From assembly GCA_021014325.1 (NCBI GenBank), contig JAJGQC010000508.1, positions 31,892 through 95,891 of the forward strand: a DNA stretch of 64,000 bases, in the 5' to 3' direction. Positions 35,750-47,900 of the stretch are shown one piece after another (positions within the stretch are counted from its first letter, which is position 1; every line of letters begins with the position of its first letter). Under the pieces are notes generated by a model. That model had not been told where the DNA came from. It saw nothing but the letters and a program-made list of their open reading frames with translations, and did no database searches. The position numbers and the translations under genes are program-made. The DNA comes from Plazaster borealis. Lineage: Eukaryota > Echinodermata > Asteroidea > Forcipulatida > Labidiasteridae.

Positions 35750-35946
35750 GGAGGCATTGTGGGCATCCAATGACTACGAGTCGGCTAACATCGCCAAGGA
35801 AACAGACGAGGAAGATGAAGATGAAGAAGAGGACACTTTGATGCTGGAATATGACAATGACGTCACAGCCATCCAGTACGTCAGCGGGGACGTCACTCAG
35901 CCGATAAATACTGGGGACAATGACGCCTTTGTTGTACATTGTGTGG
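35750..35946 (+). CDS. CHD1L: CHD1L exon: acidic linker and start of macro domain
   Basis: Acceptor TTGTTGACAG, donor GTGG|GTGAGT (phase 1). Encodes [17 protein letters not shown], the acidic run, and the first macro strands through [10 protein letters not shown]. Confidence 0.85.
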
Positions 35947-38900
35947 GTGAGTCTATCAAGATCCAAACTAGACTTGTGGACAAGTCGTTAAATTTTTGTT
36001 GTGGTGATAGCAAAACAACCCTCTCACAACTATGACCTGTGAGAAACTTCAAGACGATGTGTCCGAGGCACGGCTATCACCACGACAGATTTTAACAACT
36101 TGTCCACAAGTCTAGATCCAAACTGAAATTGGAATAAAAAACTGACAGTCTGGTTTCACAAGTGGTTAAATTGGAGCGTAGTGGTGAGAGCAGTAGTCTC
36201 CTGCGAACGAGCAGTCTCGCAAGATAGTTGCGAGAGAGCCGTTTCGCTACCACCTTGAAAGAAATTTAACAACTTGTCCACAAGTCTAGATCCAAACTGA
36301 AATTGGAATAAAAAACTGACAGTCTGGTTTCACAAGTCGTTAAATTGGACCGTACTATTTACAGCAGTAGTCTCCCGCGAACAAGCAGTCTCGCAAGATA
36401 GTTGCGAGAGAGCCGTTTTGCTACCACTGGGACAGAAATTTAACAACTTGTTCACAAGTCTAGCTCCAAACTGAAATTACTGACAGCGGGCCCATTTTAA
36501 AGGAAAAAGTACATAAGTAAATGAATTCCAATGGGTACTGCAACGGTTTAATAGATGTTAAATTTGCATCAGGGATAACGAATATTATATTTTATTATTA
36601 CAATGGCCGACGGAGGGTTCACATCTCGCGTGTTTCGGCTCTCGCTATTCTTGGTCTTTTTGACCATTCGTGTTCGACCAGAGAAACTAAAGTCATCGTC
36701 AGCAGATTGCTTGAGGCACATTGATCCTGCTGGATTCATATTGACTTCTAGTCACGATTCATTTCGCTTTAATGGACTGGACTTCGTTCGAGGTTCTTGC
36801 ATTTGGGCTGGACACCGGGAGGCTGTTGGTGGCCATTTTTCAGCATACAAACTGCAGGCACAAGGTAACAATGGAGCTGATCGCTCCACTCAAATGCGCC
36901 TTTTGTGTTTCGTCATTCTTGTATGTGGGGACATAGAACTAAACCCTGGACCGAACTACAAATTCCCGTGTGGAGTATGCAAAAAGCCGGTCAAATCAAA
37001 CCAAATGGGTTTGCTCTGCGTACCTGCCAGATCTGGTTCCATATTTCCTGCGACCGTGTTTCTGTAGCAGAGTACTCACGGTTATATGACAGTCCTGATG
37101 ACAAATGGTACTGCAGTTTATGTTGTCTGCCGCAGTTTGCAAACTCGTATTTTGACTCTAGTACTTCTAGTTCTAACAGTGATCTACTGGGCGAATCACG
37201 AGTTGAACTACTGCCAGGCCCTAACATTACAACTCATGACAAGCGGAACATTTATGGTGCTTTCCTGAATGCTCGAAGCATTAAGAATAAGATTTCTGAA
37301 CTACAAGCTGTCGTGGCCTCTATGAGGCTATCCATAGTGGCCATTGCTGAAACCTGGCTGGACCCATCCATACCTGACTCTGTGATACTTAACACTCACA
37401 CCATATTTCGTAAGGACAGAAATAGACATGGTGGAGGGGTGTTATTGGCGATAAAAAACGACCTCCAGCCGGCAGCGGTTGAACTTACATCTGTCTCTGC
37501 CAACCAGGTTGAGATCATCTTTGCTGAAGTTAGTGTAAAAACTGAGCGATGGCTGTTGGGTGCTTACTACCGACCTCCCAGTGATAGCACGAGCGTTGAC
37601 TGTTTAGAGGATATCCTAAGCAACCTTAATTTAGATGCTTACTGTGGTATCATCTTGATGGGAGACTTTAACATCAACTGGATTAGCTCCGGTCAGTTAA
37701 AATCACAACTAGAGAACTTGGCTGAATCGTTTTGCCTCGATCAGCTGGTAAATGATGTTACCCGCTCATCTAACGACCACTCCACAGGCAGCGTTATTGA
37801 CTTATTACTCACCTCTCGCCCAGATAGGGTGATTAATGTCACAGTGGACGCAGGCTTATCTACCTCCGACCATCACATGGTTGCCTTTACAATTCGAGGA
37901 TCACCTGGAAACCTCTCAGCTCCTGTTCGTGAATTTTTCCAGTATCACCGAGCCAATATCCACCACCTACATCAGCTTATCTCTCTAGCCCGTGGGACTT
38001 TGTAGAATCCGCTGACATTGATTCTACATGGCAACATTTCCAAGACATCTTCATGGCATGCATCCACGACAGTATCCCGCTTCGCCGAAGTCGTCAAAGG
38101 ATCAAGCCGTGGATTTCATCCGACATCCATGCCCTTATTGTTCTCAAGCGCAAGCTTTTCAAGGCAACCGTGCGCACGAACGGGTGCCGCTTGGAAAACA
38201 TACAAACAGTGTAGAAACCAAGTTCGCAACGCCACAAAGAAAGCTTATGGTGAGTTTGTTAACCAACTTTTCATGAAGAAAGACAGTAGAAAGTCCTTCT
38301 GGTCTCTCATAAAATCAAAGAGAAAGACTTCTCATCAGACGGATTCATTTATCTATCTGGGTCAAACCATCAAAGATCCTGCTGGGATAGCTGAAAGCTT
38401 TAATTCCTTCTTTACGAGCTTTTACACCAACCGCTGACACTATCTTGCCTGTCACCGCACCTGAGTTAAATGTACCTCCGCTTGAGTCATTCACGGTATC
38501 TAGAGCCCAGATCGCCGCCGAGATAAAGAGGCTGCAAGCAAATAAGGCATCTGGACCGGATGGCTTGACTATTCGCATGTTGAAGTTAGCTTCCCCCGCT
38601 ATACTTCCTGCTCTAACCAACCTGTTTAATCATTCGTTGTCCCTTGGCCGCTTGCCTACCCAGTGGAAGAACGCCAATGTAGTTCCTGTCTACAAGAAAG
38701 GAGACAAAACTAATTTGCATAATTACAGGCCAATTTCTCTGACGTCTGTAGTGTGTAAACTCCTGGAGAAAATTGTTGTAAAGCAGCTCATTGACCACTG
38801 TCATGATAACAGTCTACTGGCCTCACAGCAGCATGGATTTCTCCCGGATCGTTCTTGCTCTACAGCTTTGGTGTCGGCAACATCCGAGTGGCTACGAGCG

Positions 38901-41900
38901 CTGAATTCGAGGGTTTTTGCTGTGGACCTCATCACTCTGGACTTCAGTCGCGCGTTCGATTCAATTTCACACAACATCTTGATCCAGAAACTGAATAAGT
39001 GCTATAACATTCGCTACTCTGCTTTGGATTGGATCAAATCATTTGTCTCGGATCGCAAGCAGCGGGTACTGTATAAGGGCAAATCATCAGGATGGCTCCC
39101 CGTTACCTCTGGAGTACCTCAGGGGTCTGTGCTTGGGCCCTTATTATTTGTCCTGTATGCCAACGACTTACAACTCCACATTTCATCCAAGCTTATCCAA
39201 TATGCTGATGACATTTTTCTATTCAGAAATGTCTGCTCTGCTGACCCTGACCCTGTATTGCAGAGTGACTTGGACATTATATCTAACTGGGCCGACCAAA
39301 ATTCCCTTCACCTTAATCCAACTAAGTGCAGAGCAATTCGTTTTACTTGGAAACGATGTCTCAAGCCTGCCTACCAACTCTCCAGAACTTTGTTAGAGTG
39401 TGTGGATTCTATCAAACTGCTTGGATGCAATTTTCAGAGCAACCTGTCCTGGGATCGGCAAGTTGAAGAAACTGTCAACAGATGTAGTCGAATGATTGGT
39501 CTAATTCGACTCGTAACTAGTGACTGCTCGCGAGATGTAGCGCTGTATTTATACAAAACTTTGGTAGTCCCACTACTGGATTACTGCTCCCCGGCCTGGT
39601 GGGTGTACCTCACCAAGCATGTCAATAAGCTTGAATCTGTCCAACGTAGGGCTACAAGGATGATTTTAAGACAAAGATATCTGGAGCAATCCTATGAAGA
39701 TCGCCTTCAATCGCTTGGACTTATGTGTTTGGACAATAGAAGACAATACATGAACCTGTCATTCTTTTCTAAACTTCTTGTCAGCCCTAACATGCATTTT
39801 ATGTCCAATGTACTTGATTATTTTCATGTTAATTGTCGTCACTTAGATTCACTTACATTCCACCATGTCAATCCTAGGGTCAATGCATTCAAATTTTGTG
39901 GACTTGTTCGATTTCCTAAAACATTTTCTGAGCTTGATCGTGATCTGCGTAACTGTCTTGTCACTGAGCCTTTTAACGTTTTCAAAAGTAATTTACGTGA
40001 CCATTTCATTTCTTAGGGTTAATCTGTTATTGCCAATCTTCCCCTGCTGCAAAGTAGTGTGTTTTATTCTCATAATGTCACTCTATTTTAACATTCGTCC
40101 CATATTTGTTGTATATACTTTGCTTGGTTTTATGGGTGATTTTTTTTTAAAATTTTTTTATCAACGATTGTTCAGTTTTGGTCTATTGTCATTATCTTGC
40201 CCTAATGTTTGTGTCAGCTCGTTGTTTCATGCTTTTAATTTGATGTAGTGTTTTGAATTTTTATACTTTATTATCTCTATTTTTTAAATTCATGCTTCTG
40301 TATTTTTATAAACAAGTATGCTATTTGTTGGAGGGGTCTGGGAGGGCACATCGCTTTGATGACAGTTTTTAAAACTTCTGCCTTACCCTGGACGGCCCCT
40401 GCCAACAAAGAATATTATTATGTCCGAAGATTTAAAATAAATAAATATTGTTTGGTCTTTGCCCTTACACCGATGAGTAGTAAGCACTGTATACTCAGTA
40501 CTTTCCTGAGTCCTGTGAAAAAAAAACCCAGGCATATCACTCAGGTGCGATTTGAACCCAACACCTTTGCCATGCTAGAGCAGATGTCTTACCACTAGAC
40601 CACCTAGCTTGCCCAGTGGCTAGAGGCGTTTCAAATCCTATACTTTTCGCAGCAACAATATAATAGATGTTAATTTTGCATCGTTGATAAAGAATGTAAA
40701 TTTGTAAGATTTGAAACTTTGCATGGTGGGAATACGATATGGAAAGGTTTTGCGGTGACACCATGTACATGTAATAATCTCTCTATGTGAGTTGGGGGTG
40801 GTTCTGAAAAGAACCGTTGGTTTCAACTCGACGTTTCGATCAGTATGCTCTGATCGTCTTCTGGAGAAAGAAGAGGGTTGCCAGCAAACTCCTATCTCTC
40901 CACCGGTCCGGAGCTCTCTCCGTCCCACTCTACCGTAGACTCCGCCCATCTAGCTCCACCTGCCCCAGGTTCTTCGGCAATCCCAAGATCCACAAGCCGG
41001 AAGTCCCCCTCCGCCCCATAGTTGCCTCGAGAGGTTCCTCCACCTACGACACTGCCAAGTACCTAGCAAAAGTACTTCGTCCCCTGGTAGGTCTCACAGA
41101 ACACCATGTTTCCAATTCCACCCAGTTCGTTGACATTACCCGCAGTCTAACCCTACAACCCACTGACATCTTGGTAAGTTTTGATGTGGAATCTCTCTTC
41201 ACCAACGTCCCCACAGATGAAGCTTGCCTCTTAGCCAAGGAGAGATTATCGCATGACCCCTCCTTCCCGGATCGCACTGGTCTTTCTCCTGACCAAATTC
41301 ATGATTTACTTTGTACATGTGTTTCTTCTAGTTCTTTTCAATTTCAGGGCAAGTATTACGAGCAGACGGCTGGGACCTCCATGGGATCTCCTATATCCCC
41401 GGTCCTAGCTGACATATTCATGGAAGAGTTCGAGTCATCGTCCCTTCTCACCGCTGACCTCCGACCCAGTCTGTGGCTCCGCTATGTTGACGACACCTTC
41501 GTCGTGTGGCCCCACGGTGAGGACTCTCTCCATGAATTTCTGCAGTACCTCAACCAACAACACCCAAGTATCAAGTTCACCATGGAGCAGGAACATTCCG
41601 GGAAGATACCCTTTCTGGATGTTCTTATTACCAGAAACCCAGACGGCACACTCCACCACAGCATTTACCGGAAACCCACCCACACCGATCGTTACCTGCA
41701 CCAGCGGTCCTTCCATCACCCAGCCATCAAGTCATCAGTCAACCGTGCGCTAGTTCAGCGTGCTTACACCATATGTGACACGGACAGCCTCCAGCACGAG
41801 TTACAACACATCACCACTTCTCTACAGCGGAACGGATACAACGCCAAGCAATTCAAGACTAGTAAGCCCGTCCCCCCCGACCAAAGGGTCTCCTATACCC

Positions 41901-44900
41901 AAGGTCGAACTCACACACCCACAGTTAGTTTACCATACCTAGGTCCCCCCTCTCATCGCCTCCAACGCATCTTCAAGCAAGCGGGAATCAAGGTGTATCA
42001 CTCCGCTCCCAGGAAACTCCACCGCTCTCTCCAATCACACAAGGACAAGAACGATCCCTCCACCCGTGCAGGAGTCTACCGCATTCCATGTGAATGTGGT
42101 AAGGTTTACGTCGGGGAAACCGGACGAAACCTTCCCACCAGACTTAAAGAACACCGAGCACACGGAAGGAGGGGAGACTTCGATAAATCAGCCATCGTCA
42201 AACATTCCCACACCACAGACCACCGAGTTGACTGGGAAGCAGCAGAAATCATCGCTCCGATCCAGGCATGGCACCCAAGACGCATCAGAGAGGCCATCGA
42301 GATCCACAAACATGACACTGTACCCCAAGATATCGGCTTCCACATCAGTGACATCTGGCTCCCCCTGCTCCCGACCAATGGATCTTCTATATCCACGGTC
42401 ACTCCCCTAGGCACCAACACTTAGTCTCTAACTGCCCCCCCCCCCTCGGTTACCCACCCCCTTTGACTGCTTTGGGTCATCTATACCCTCAGTCCCCTAG
42501 GCCCCACTCCATCATTTAGACTTATTTTATTTAGACTGCTTTGGGTCCCCTATACCCTCAGTCCACATAGGCCCCATACCACCCCTTCAGACTGCTTTGG
42601 GTCCCCTATACCCTCAGTCCACATAGGCCCCATACCACCCCTTCAGACTGCTTTGGGTCTTCTATACCCTCAGTCCCCTAGGCCCCACACCCTCACCATC
42701 CCCTGTGCTTGTTCCTACTGACACAGTTCAGTGAGCACACACTCCCCACACACCAGTCCAAGGCTCCAGTGCAGGATCCAGTTTTACCACGCATCACCGA
42801 GCTCCATTTCCCGCCTCTACTTCCCGCCTTCGTGCATCACCAAGCTAGTCCCCATCCACAGTACTTAAGCAGCATGCAGCATCAGAGTCCAGCTTTCTCC
42901 AGAAGACGATCAGAGCATACTGATCGAAACGTCGAGTTGAAACCAACGGTTCTTTTCAGAACCACCCCAACTCACATAGAGAGATTATTACATGTACATG
43001 GTGTCACCGCAAAACCTTTCCATAATGTAAATTTGGTTTTTGCCCTAACACCGATGTGCATTAGGCACTGTATACTCGGTGCTTTCCAGAGTCCTGCAAA
43101 AAAAATTCACGTAATCCTAATAACCAGCACCTCTTCTAAAAGAGATCATTAACATTTCTAATATGAAGCCCTAATGCTTGTCTTCTTTTGCTTCGATAGA
43201 CGACAGTGGTTCTTGGGGTACAGGGGACTCTTCACTGCACTGCACAGGAGGTCAGACCAGCCTGAGACGCAGTACGAGCTGGTGGGCAAAAGGTAAAATG
43301 TAGTGGCAGGCAAAAAAGTCAAGATCCTTCACAAAGAGCATTCTGAGTTTGCTTCAATCAGTTGTCACCATCCCTTTAGTTTGCAAGATTGAATTTAGCT
43401 TAGAATTTACGAAGATTAAAGGTAGGGTCATAGATTGGTTTTTGTCAATGTATAATGCTTATTTATAGGCAAAATTATAACGAAAGATACAATAAAAGTC
43501 GCATGTGAAAGTTTCAGCTGAATACAATGACTACTTGTTGTGAAAACAGCAATTAACTGTCAAAGCAAAACTTCTAAAAGAAGTAATATCACGGTCAAAA
43601 AATGTTAATACCGTTGTGAAGTGGTTAAATTGTGAACGGATCAGAATGTTCAAATACACGCTAGACTTGCACAGTCTATTGTGAATCCATTGATTTGTGA
43701 TTTTTTGTTATCCTTTTATCCTTTTATTAGATTTAGCTCTCGGGGATGCTCACTTAATCAGCATTGATGATGAGATAAGCTGCACCGAGGGTAAAGATAA
43801 GGTAAGAACTCTTTGGTCCTTAGGGCCATGTCACACAGGGCAATTTGTACAGGCAACTTGGATGCAACCACTTGCACTGTATGCACAAGGAACACTTTGG
43901 CAGCACAAGAGATATTATTGGAGCTGTCACTCACTATCCCCAGGAAAATAATGAGAAAACTTAAATATGAATGAGTTTTCTTATTGGAGATTGCCTGGAA
44001 CTGGTTGCCTGTAAATTGCCTCGTGTGACATGGCATCTAGGCAACAAGACACTTGACTACAATCTCCGTTAATCGGGAGTACATCTAGAATTTAATGGAT
44101 GTCATAGGCCCTTTTTGAAGCCGAAGTGGAGGTGACAAAAAGGGCCATAATTGCTACAAGATAAGGAATGTTGTTTTGGTTTTATCATTACACTAATGTT
44201 TAACCACTGTGGGACCTAAACATTGTCTGTGAACCAGTGCACCAGGTTGTTGTGGTTATTTTGGGGGGGTTTTTCAGGGGGGGGGGGATTTTATGCATTT
44301 TATTTATTTTCTGTTGGCGTGTCAAGGCCGAGGGGTCAAGCGCACCAGACTCAAGCGCACCAGACTCAAGCTCTGGTGTTTCTGATCAGCAGAGTGTGGG
44401 CTCGGGTCTTGGTCTTGACACTTGTGTCCTTAAGCAAGACACTTAACCATTATTGCTTCGTCCTTGGGATTGGACGTAAAGCCAAAAGTCCCATGTGTTG
44501 TGTAATGTACATGTACGTAAAAGAACCCAGTACACTTATCATGAAGAGAAGGGGTTTGCCCTGGTGTTTCTGGTAGAGGCTGCTGAATGCGCCGCAGCAC
44601 CTTGTAAGCCATTAGAAGTTGCTACATAAATGGATCTCATAATTAAAAACATAGCTCTGCTTATCCCATTGAAAAACAAATAATGAGTGCTTTGATACAC
44701 TCCTAGGTGTGTGATGAAAGGCTATAATATAAGAACCTAGTATATGTTGTTTTTTTCCCATAATATTTTCCACCGCACAAAGTTTCAAATCTAAAAGATT
44801 AGGAGTACTATTTTCATAATATTAATCATTGGTATTATTTTTGTTATCTTTGTTGGTCTAGGTTGCGTTTATCGTAGCTCAACACAGAGCAGACGTAACA

Positions 44901-47900
44901 ATCTATCTGGTATCAAATTGTCCGCTCTGGACCAAGGCCTTCAGAGGGTGAATAGAGCTGCTGAGAAATGCAACGGTACGTCAGTAGATCATTACACGCA
45001 ACGCTCGGTAAACCAGAGCTGCCAACTCTCCCTGATTCTGCAGAAAGTCCCCTGAAAATAAACTAATCTTTCCATGTTCTGATGAACAAATTTGAAAATC
45101 TCCCTGATTATGGAAACATTTTATCCCTATTATGTTGAATTTAGTTTTAAATATCTCCCTGATTGTTGTATAAAATCTCCCTGATTGCAAGACGCAAATG
45201 TTGGCTGCTCTAGTATATACAGAGACCTAATTTGCATTTTGATCACATGCCTGTGTTGTTTCATATTGCTTTAGTTTTGATAGTTTTGATAGACTTTGGT
45301 AGCCAACTGAATACCAAATTTCTCGACCATTCATATGTCCTTCCCTTTTATGGGGGCCGGAGCTCTGCGGAGCCCCACAGCAGTCACAGGGTGACTCCCG
45401 CTTCCACTCCTACAGGCCATTACATTCCGCTCGGCTGTGCATCGAGAACTAGTTTGTTAACTTCCAAATACCTTGGGAGCTAATATCGACCGTCAACTCT
45501 TAAAACATTTGTATATTATTACATGATGTCACCATGAACCTTAGTTCAAGATTCAATTTCAATTCAATTCATTTCATTTAGGTGTATTATTCAACTAAAA
45601 AATACATGACAGTTGAAAATACTAAAGTTTTATTTTAAACAACTAAAGTTTGTACAAATAAAAAAGAAAAAACCTGTAAAGCAATAAAACCTGAAAAAAG
45701 GGAGATCAAAAACAGTGGAACTAGATACTAGATAGGACAAAAAGCATCATTCAAATTGCTGACGACACAATTTAGGTAAGCAAAGAATGGAATTGAATGG
45801 ACCTCACAGACGCAACAAGGCTAACAACGGTAAAAAGGTAAACAATCCAAAAGCACAAAGATGGTTTGCAAAATTTCAAATCCTACCAACGATGACATTA
45901 TATTAAACATTGTATTGCAACTGTGTGCTAACTTGTTTTCTCTCTTTATGTTGCTAGGAAGTGTTCATCTGCCACGTATTGGTTACGCAACGGCAGGCTT
46001 CAACTGGTATGGTACTGAACGACTCATACGAAAGCTACTAGCATCTAAGGGCATCCCAACATACGCGTATCCTTTTCACCATTTTTGAAGTTTTCAACAA
46101 CAACAAATCTACAATTTCCTACGAGATTTTTCCATGATTCTATGATTCTTTTGTACAAATCTTTCCTTTGCCTTCCAGCAAATATTTCAGTGGCTTTTAA
46201 CTCTGAAGAAGAGGAGGAGAATGAAACCAAGTGAAAGATAAAGTCCAGGGCCCAATTCCATAGTTTTGCTTAAGCACAAAATATTGCTAAAGAAATTTCT
46301 GCTAAGCGAAAAAGGAGCAAGATACCAGTCACAGATGGAATATGTGACATGGTATTTTGGCTGGTAACCTTACTCTGGTGAGCATGATTTTGTTGTGTTT
46401 AACTACTTTTTGTGTCACGCAGCTCTGTGAAATTGCGCCCAGCGTGACTGCAAAATATAATCTACATTTCCAAGTTGACCTTTCCTTAACAGACAGCTCC
46501 ACAGCTATTATTTTCCAAGACGAAGAACAAAGCATCGCCCCACCACCAGCCCCCCCCCTCGTCCTCGCATCCTAATCCTCAATCAGCTACCCCCATGCAT
46601 GAAGCATCAGCCCCTTCAACCTCGGGGGCATCGTCATCATCATTGTCCACCCACGGGGAAGACGGGACGGGACTGCCAAGTTTCTTCCGAGGGGTGATAG
46701 TGAGCTTCTGTGATGTTGAGGGTGGAGATTTAAAGAAACTCACTCGCTGTCTTGTGGCATATCCTTTTAATCATGCTCAGATTTGATAAAATGGAGGTTT
46801 GCTGTAACACCATGCAGGAAATATTTGTTCTTATATACCGCTTTATTTATGGGCGTCTTAAAGCGCTCATTATGTTTAAGACAGGTGTGCTAAGTTGTCA
46901 ATTTATGAGACCAATAATTCTTGTAAGGGTTTACAAGGTGCTGTGGTGCAATCTGCTGCCAACCGTGCCAGAATCACCGGGTCAAAATCCTTCTCTTAAC
47001 GATAAGTGTGCTGTTTGGGGTTTTTTGCATTACATAACACACAAAATCTTTGGCTTTACATCCTTTTCGAAGAACGAAACAGTAATGGTTGAGTGTCTTG
47101 CCTAAGGACACAGGTGTCAAGACCGGGACTCAAACCCCACACTCTGCTGATCAGAGCATGTTGTATTATGATTTTTTCCTGTAAACAACCTTCACCAATT
47201 TGATAATTTGGCACCAGGCGTGTCATTTATGACAGACATGGTGAATTATAAATTTATTATTTATTATGGTGTGAAGCACTGGTTCATTTGTTTTGTTCAT
47301 GAGTTAGGATTCAAGATTCCTTAACTTAAATTCACTTATGACAGTGATGTCTCAGAGACTGTCGATGAAACGACGACCCACATTGTAACACAGGAAGACA
47401 CAACAGAGGTAAATAATCAATAATTCCATTTATGTCTGAACATTAAATAAGAAGATTAAATATTTGATATTAACCCATAAGTGCCGAGCTACGGGAAATC
47501 CTGTAGTACACCTGAACGCTGTTACTGCTGAGCAGAGCTACGGAAAAACCTGTAGGTGAACAAGACGTCAGTGTCTTTCTTTGTACTCTCACTACTAGTG
47601 ATACGAGACGGGAAACATGACAAAATATATTAAAGAGAATGGGATGATCTTTCCAACGGTATTACAGTTTGTTGGGATATTTGCAAGGCAGTAAATCATG
47701 AATGTTTATTGTAATGCACTGCATGGGCTTTGGCAGAAGCAGTGTTTATGTACTTTGTCTAGTCAGGCTGATATGATATTCACTACGCTGTATAAAACAC
47801 GGGCATTGACTCCCAAAATGACGCAACCAAGTTTATTGTGATGATGACATCTGGCGAAATAGGTCAATACACCTCTCCTTGTTTGAATTGATCTTCTGCA

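Larger units (their letters stand above)
36500..40445 (+). mobile_element. CR1/L2-group non-LTR retrotransposon with 2A peptide, frameshifted
   Basis: The single-ORF layout starts at an ATG at 36603. Order: hydrophobic N-terminal part, 2A-like motif [10 protein letters not shown] (36924-36953), PHD-like finger ([19 protein letters not shown], then [13 protein letters not shown]), apurinic endonuclease ([49 protein letters not shown]), and reverse transcriptase. At least three frame breaks (near 37020, 37985 and 38190) plus a stop before 38445 make it inactive. The 3' end is A-rich (AAAATAAATAAAT, about 40430-40443). It lies in the intron between the first two CHD1L exons in the window, same strand. 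Confidence 0.85.
40738..43023 (+). mobile_element. Penelope-like element flanked by ~130-bp inverted repeats
   Basis: 40738-40868 and 42893-43023 are inverted copies: GGAAAGGTTTTGCGGTGACA at the left end and TGTCACCGCAAAACCTTTCC at the right. Between them is a Penelope-type ORF with RT and GIY-YIG endonuclease, then a short tandem repeat. The ORF starts inside the left inverted repeat and lacks the usual N-terminal region, so the copy is 5'-truncated. Confidence 0.85.

Noticed and set aside
40799..40868. Hammerhead ribozyme in the Penelope terminal repeat
   Set aside because: A GAAAC-like stretch is present, but the CTGATGA core and a proper stem II were not found by eye.
45958..46088. A CHD1L C-terminus ending ...[12 protein letters not shown] as the main form
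   Set aside because: It requires reading through a strong U12 donor; splicing gives the conserved YYFPR. Kept only as a possible intron-retention form.
46176..46234. An exon after TTGCCTTCCAG reading [16 protein letters not shown]
   Set aside because: The phase does not fit the macro exon, and the U12 branch site and YYFPR match favour the acceptor at 46504.
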